64,000 nucleotides of DNA from an uncultured bacterium. Lineage in GTDB: Bacteria > Bacteroidota > Bacteroidia > Bacteroidales > Bacteroidaceae. The notes below the pieces were generated by a model. That model saw only the letters and a list, made by a program, of their open reading frames with translations. It was not told the origin of the DNA and did no database searches. How positions within the stretch are numbered: position 1 is the stretch's first letter; every line of letters starts with the position of its first letter. The stretch spans positions 124,001-188,000 of the forward strand of contig CAJMMQ010000001.1 of NCBI GenBank assembly GCA_905214625.1, in the 5' to 3' direction. Of this stretch, positions 60,973 to 64,000 are shown one piece after another. Position numbers and translations under genes: made by a program.

Positions 60973-61899
60973 ATGAATAATCTGATTGCAAAGATTGCAA
61001 TAACAACGCTCCTTGTATTTTCTATAAGCTGTTCGGCATTTGCCCAGAATGGCGAAGTAACCGGGCAAATGAAGTCGAAAGCCGTGTCTACACTTGCTGC
61101 CGACCAGCCAAAGTCGCACAAAGCAACGGCTTCGGCAGACAAGGTTGTGGAGGAAAAAAATGCAAAAAGCATGCAAGACACAACCGGACAGGCTGCCCAG
61201 ATTGATTCTTTCGACATCGACATGGCTGAGCAACCGGACTCAATGGTGATGCCGGTAGAAAGTGAAGGATTCCATAAAACACTTAAAGTAAAGTATATTG
61301 AGGGTGACGCCGGCTTTATGTCGTTTGTTGCCTTGGTGCTGGTGCTTGGTCTTGCTTTCTGCATAGAGCGCATTATTTATCTGACATTGTCTGAGATAAA
61401 TGCAAAAAAACTTATGACCGACCTTGAGCCTCTTATTCTTGATGGTGACATTGAAGGTGCAAAGACTGTATGCAGAAACACACGCGGACCTGTTGCCTCT
61501 ATTTGTTATCAGGGCCTTATGCGCATAGACGAATCGATGGACGATATTGAGCGCAGCATAACTTCGTACGGTTCGGTGCAGGCTGCAAACTTGGAGAAAG
61601 GCTGTTCGTGGATAACGCTGTTTATAGCCATGGCTCCGTCGCTCGGATTTCTTGGCACCGTGATAGGTATGGTTATGGCGTTCGAGCAGATACAGATGGC
61701 CGGAGACATAAGTCCTACAATTGTTGCGGCTGGTATGAAGGTGGCATTGATAACCACAATCTTCGGACTTATAGCCGCATTGATAATGCAGGTGTTCTAT
61801 AATTACATACTTTCAAAAATAGAGCACATAACAAGTCAGATGGAAGAGTCGGCCATAACGCTGCTCGACATAATAATGAAATATAAGCTTACACGATGA
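60973..61899 (+). CDS. MotA/TolQ/ExbB proton channel protein with N-terminal extension
   Basis: 308 aa. A signal-like segment (IAKIAITTLLVFSISCSAFAQ) and about 80 polar residues precede the channel domain, which has three membrane segments (about 115-135, 218-238 and 255-280). The core GCSWITLFIAMAPSLGFLGTVIGMVMAFEQIQ is the conserved ExbB/TolQ pore helix. It drives ExbD/TonB-type energy transfer in the inner membrane. It overlaps the next gene by 4 bp. Confidence 0.9.
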   Translation: MNNLIAKIAITTLLVFSISCSAFAQNGEVTGQMKSKAVSTLAADQPKSHKATASADKVVEEKNAKSMQDTTGQAAQIDSFDIDMAEQPDSMVMPVESEGFHKTLKVKYIEGDAGFMSFVALVLVLGLAFCIERIIYLTLSEINAKKLMTDLEPLILDGDIEGAKTVCRNTRGPVASICYQGLMRIDESMDDIERSITSYGSVQAANLEKGCSWITLFIAMAPSLGFLGTVIGMVMAFEQIQMAGDISPTIVAAGMKVALITTIFGLIAALIMQVFYNYILSKIEHITSQMEESAITLLDIIMKYKLTR

Positions 61900-62420
61900 T
61901 GCGCATATCTTTAAAAAACATGAGACAGCTTTCGGCAGAACAGATTTCAACACGTGTGCTGTATGTTCTGCTTGCTATAATTGTGCTCTTGTTCGGCGCG
62001 TTTTTTCTGGTTGGCTACGACATTCCATTTGAAGAAGACCCGACGTTCAACGCCCCAATGTTTACCGATGCTGTGCTTGTGTTTATTTATATTCTTGTGC
62101 TGGCTACTGTGGTCATCACTGCTTATGCCGTGTTTAGAAGCATAAAAAAACGCGACAAGACAACCGATACGGTTAACAATATCCCTGCCGCAAAGATAGT
62201 ATGGCTCACAACAGTACTTACGGCGGCAAGCATGCTGCTTACGTTCTTGCTTGGTTCGTCAGAGCCGGTTATGATTAATGGCGTTGAATATTCCAATGTA
62301 TTCTGGCTGAAAGCTACTGATATGTTTATTAATACAGCAATAATATTACTGTTTTTTGCAGTATGTGGCGTAGGATTCGGATTGTCGGGATATAATAGAA
62401 AAATTCATCTAAAAAAATAA
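61896..62420 (+). CDS. Four-transmembrane hypothetical protein in the ExbB/ExbD operon
   Basis: 174 aa with four hydrophobic segments (about 21-42, 58-80, 105-126 and 144-166). I recognise no named family. Its 4-bp overlap with the ExbB-like gene and the following ExbD genes indicate that it belongs to the same complex or operon. Similar small membrane proteins at this position are seen in Bacteroidota gene clusters, but I cannot name them. Confidence 0.78.
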   Translation: MMRISLKNMRQLSAEQISTRVLYVLLAIIVLLFGAFFLVGYDIPFEEDPTFNAPMFTDAVLVFIYILVLATVVITAYAVFRSIKKRDKTTDTVNNIPAAKIVWLTTVLTAASMLLTFLLGSSEPVMINGVEYSNVFWLKATDMFINTAIILLFFAVCGVGFGLSGYNRKIHLKK

Positions 62421-62548
62421 GACACGGCCTGACTCAACAAAATTTGCCATATATTGCAGAGCATTATTACAAATGTCTGAATGTTAAGTCTGTGCGATAT
62501 TGCTGAACATACATTTATACGGAGAATAAATAATATTGGTCAAAGAAA

Positions 62549-63085
62549 ATGATTCTTAGACATAACAAACGTGAAGTACCTCAGCTAAACACCACGTCAA
62601 CGGCTGACATATCGTTTATATTGCTGGTGTTTTTCCTTATCATGACATCTATGGATGTTGATAAGGGACTGCAGCGCCAGTTGCCTCCGCCAGACAAAGA
62701 CAAGACAGAAGAAGTGGCAGACATAAGCAGGACCAACATGCTTGATTTGCAGCTCACGTCAACAAACATGCTTATAGTTGACGGCAAGCCGTTTGACGTA
62801 TCACGTTTGCGTTCGCGGGTTATGTCGTTTGTAGGCAAGACGGCCGACCGTCAGCGCCACATTATCTCGGTGACAGTTGACCGAAAGACAAGCTATAATC
62901 TTTATTTCAACGTTCAGAACGAGATAATGGCTGCATACAACACGCTCCGTAACAGATATGCGCTGAAGACATACGGGCGCGAATATGAGCGTTGCACTCC
63001 TGAACAGCGTAAAAAAATTAGGGCATATTATCCTCAGCGCATAGCTGAAACTACTGTGGCAGAAGCCGAAGGAGGTGATATATGA
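62549..63085 (+). CDS. ExbD/TolR-type biopolymer transport protein 1
   Basis: 178 aa. One N-terminal membrane helix with the essential aspartate in TSTADISFILLVFFLIMTSMD, then a periplasmic domain. It pairs with the ExbB-like channel. It starts 128 bp after the 4-TM gene and its stop overlaps the next ExbD start by 4 bp. Confidence 0.9.
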   Translation: MILRHNKREVPQLNTTSTADISFILLVFFLIMTSMDVDKGLQRQLPPPDKDKTEEVADISRTNMLDLQLTSTNMLIVDGKPFDVSRLRSRVMSFVGKTADRQRHIISVTVDRKTSYNLYFNVQNEIMAAYNTLRNRYALKTYGREYERCTPEQRKKIRAYYPQRIAETTVAEAEGGDI

Positions 63086-63549
63086 CGATGTTCAGACGTA
63101 GCAGGCGTACTGTGCCGATGCTGAATACAGCATCATTGCCCGACCTCATATTTACAGTGCTGTTCTTTTTTATCACCGTTACGCACATGCGCCAGGTGAC
63201 GCTGAAGGTGAAATACAGAGTGCCGGAAGGAACGGAACTTACTAAACTTACAAAGAAATCAGCCGTTACACATATTTATATAGGCAAGCCGACAAAAGAG
63301 ATGAGAGCGCAGGCCGGAAACAAGACGCGCATACAGATTAACGATAAGTATGCCGATATTCCTGCCGTAGTAGACTTTGTGACTGAAGAGCGCCGCCGGA
63401 TGTCGCCTGAAGATGCCAAGATTATGAGCGTGTCGGTAAAGGCCGACCGTGATACGGAGATGGGAATTATGAGCGATTTGCGTCAGGCATTGCGTGAGGC
63501 AGGGGCTTTGCGGGTCAATTATTCAGCCGTTGAAAAAAGCAAAAAGTAA
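63082..63549 (+). CDS. ExbD/TolR-type biopolymer transport protein 2
   Basis: 155 aa. The membrane helix has the conserved aspartate in NTASLPDLIFTVLFFFITVTHM. The start codon is preceded by GGAGGTGA four bases upstream (63071-63078), a perfect Shine-Dalgarno sequence inside the preceding gene. Two ExbD proteins with one ExbB-like channel are common in Bacteroidota. Confidence 0.9.
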   Translation: MTMFRRSRRTVPMLNTASLPDLIFTVLFFFITVTHMRQVTLKVKYRVPEGTELTKLTKKSAVTHIYIGKPTKEMRAQAGNKTRIQINDKYADIPAVVDFVTEERRRMSPEDAKIMSVSVKADRDTEMGIMSDLRQALREAGALRVNYSAVEKSKK

Positions 63550-63611
63550 TTTTTACTATATAAAAGATGTAATAATCTGTTATGTAGAAGTAAAATTTTG
63601 CTTTAAATCTA

Positions 63612-63642
63612 TTGCAGAAATGATAAATTTATCATATCTTTG
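63612..63642 (+). promoter_or_regulatory. Promoter of the Lrp/AsnC-family gene
   Basis: TTG at 63612-63614, 20-bp spacer and TATCTTTG at 63635-63642, followed by CAC. The leader is about 145 nt. Confidence 0.7.
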
Positions 63643-63792
63643 CACAAATTAATCGGTCTGTTGGATTTTGATTATAGCATGTTTTTTGCGTCACAGATGC
63701 CGGCGTTTGCCGTGGCAGACGTATGGTATAAAAACAAAACATTCTTTATCCATAGACTGTGTTTATGTTTGTTTTAATCTAAAACTTAGAAA

Positions 63793-64000
63793 ATGGCGCA
63801 TCACAATTTAGATTCATTAGACAAGAAAATCCTGAGGCTTATTGCCGAGGATGCCCGTATTCCGTTTCTTGAGGTAGCCCGTTCTTGCAATGTAAGCGGC
63901 GCGGCTATCCATCAGCGCATACAGAAGCTTAACAGTCTTGGAGTGTTGAAAGGTTCACAGTTTATAATCGACCCGGAGAAAATAGGTTATGAAACATGTG
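63793..64000 (+). CDS. Lrp/AsnC family transcriptional regulator, N-terminal part
   Basis: 69 codons are seen before the window ends. LDSLDKKILRLIAEDARIPFLEVARSCNVSG followed by AAIHQRIQKLNSLGVLKGSQFIIDP is the winged helix-turn-helix of Lrp/AsnC regulators, with the start of the linker to the ligand-binding RAM domain. The target genes are unknown. Confidence 0.93.
   Translation, partial: MAHHNLDSLDKKILRLIAEDARIPFLEVARSCNVSGAAIHQRIQKLNSLGVLKGSQFIIDPEKIGYETC

Overview
The window reads as a Bacteroidales chromosome, most likely Prevotella-like (Prevotellaceae). Several signs agree: promoters of the Bacteroidota type (TTTG about 19-21 bp upstream of TAnnTTTG), few Shine-Dalgarno sequences, a PorQ type IX secretion protein, a GH97 glycosidase, DUF1573 and DUF5723 proteins, a multidrug efflux operon with a divergent AraC regulator, and TonB/ExbB/ExbD energisation genes. 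The genus is an inference from gene content. There are no rRNA genes, no CRISPR array, and no intact transposase or integrase.

Layout. 1-8 kb: C-terminus of a FAD oxidoreductase, fucO, a GH97 retaining glycosidase, and a lipoprotein plus DUF5723 outer-membrane protein pair. 8-15 kb: class I fumarase, a REPIN-like repeat pair, an AT-rich four-gene operon of unknown function (10769-13285) that looks acquired, and nhaA. 15-25 kb: hflX, DUF4954 and M16 peptidase on the minus strand, a candidate small RNA, a 27-bp perfect inverted repeat, and clpB. 25-36 kb: a TonB-dependent receptor, two tandem YitT paralogues, and AraC with TolC/HlyD/MFS efflux genes. 36-43 kb: two tandem PepSY-like periplasmic proteins behind a two-component system, a fused ADP-forming acyl-CoA synthetase, a Bcp peroxiredoxin and an SGNH hydrolase. 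43-54 kb: a giant alpha-2-macroglobulin-like protein lacking the thioester motif, DUF1573, meaB, ispH and a WG-repeat protein. 54-64 kb: YgbA-like protein, xpt, cmk, porQ, tonB-like gene, prenyl diphosphate synthase, a conserved hypothetical, tatD, tRNA-Ser(GGA), an ExbB/4-TM/ExbD/ExbD operon, and the start of an Lrp/AsnC regulator.

The housekeeping content is ordinary. The unexpected structure is between genes. Six intergenic gaps carry tandem arrays of a degenerate, quasi-palindromic unit of 22 bp (units start [TC][AG]AAA and end in TTTTGCA-like sequence), 27 units in all, and most units are exactly 22 bp. Three other gaps carry copies of an unrelated ~40-bp repeat. A third repeat type is the REPIN-like inverted pair upstream of fumarase. 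I recognise none of these as a named family. Together with the unknown four-gene operon they are the best candidates for undescribed biology here.

All statements come from reading the sequence and from remembered family features. No database search, folding calculation or alignment program was run.
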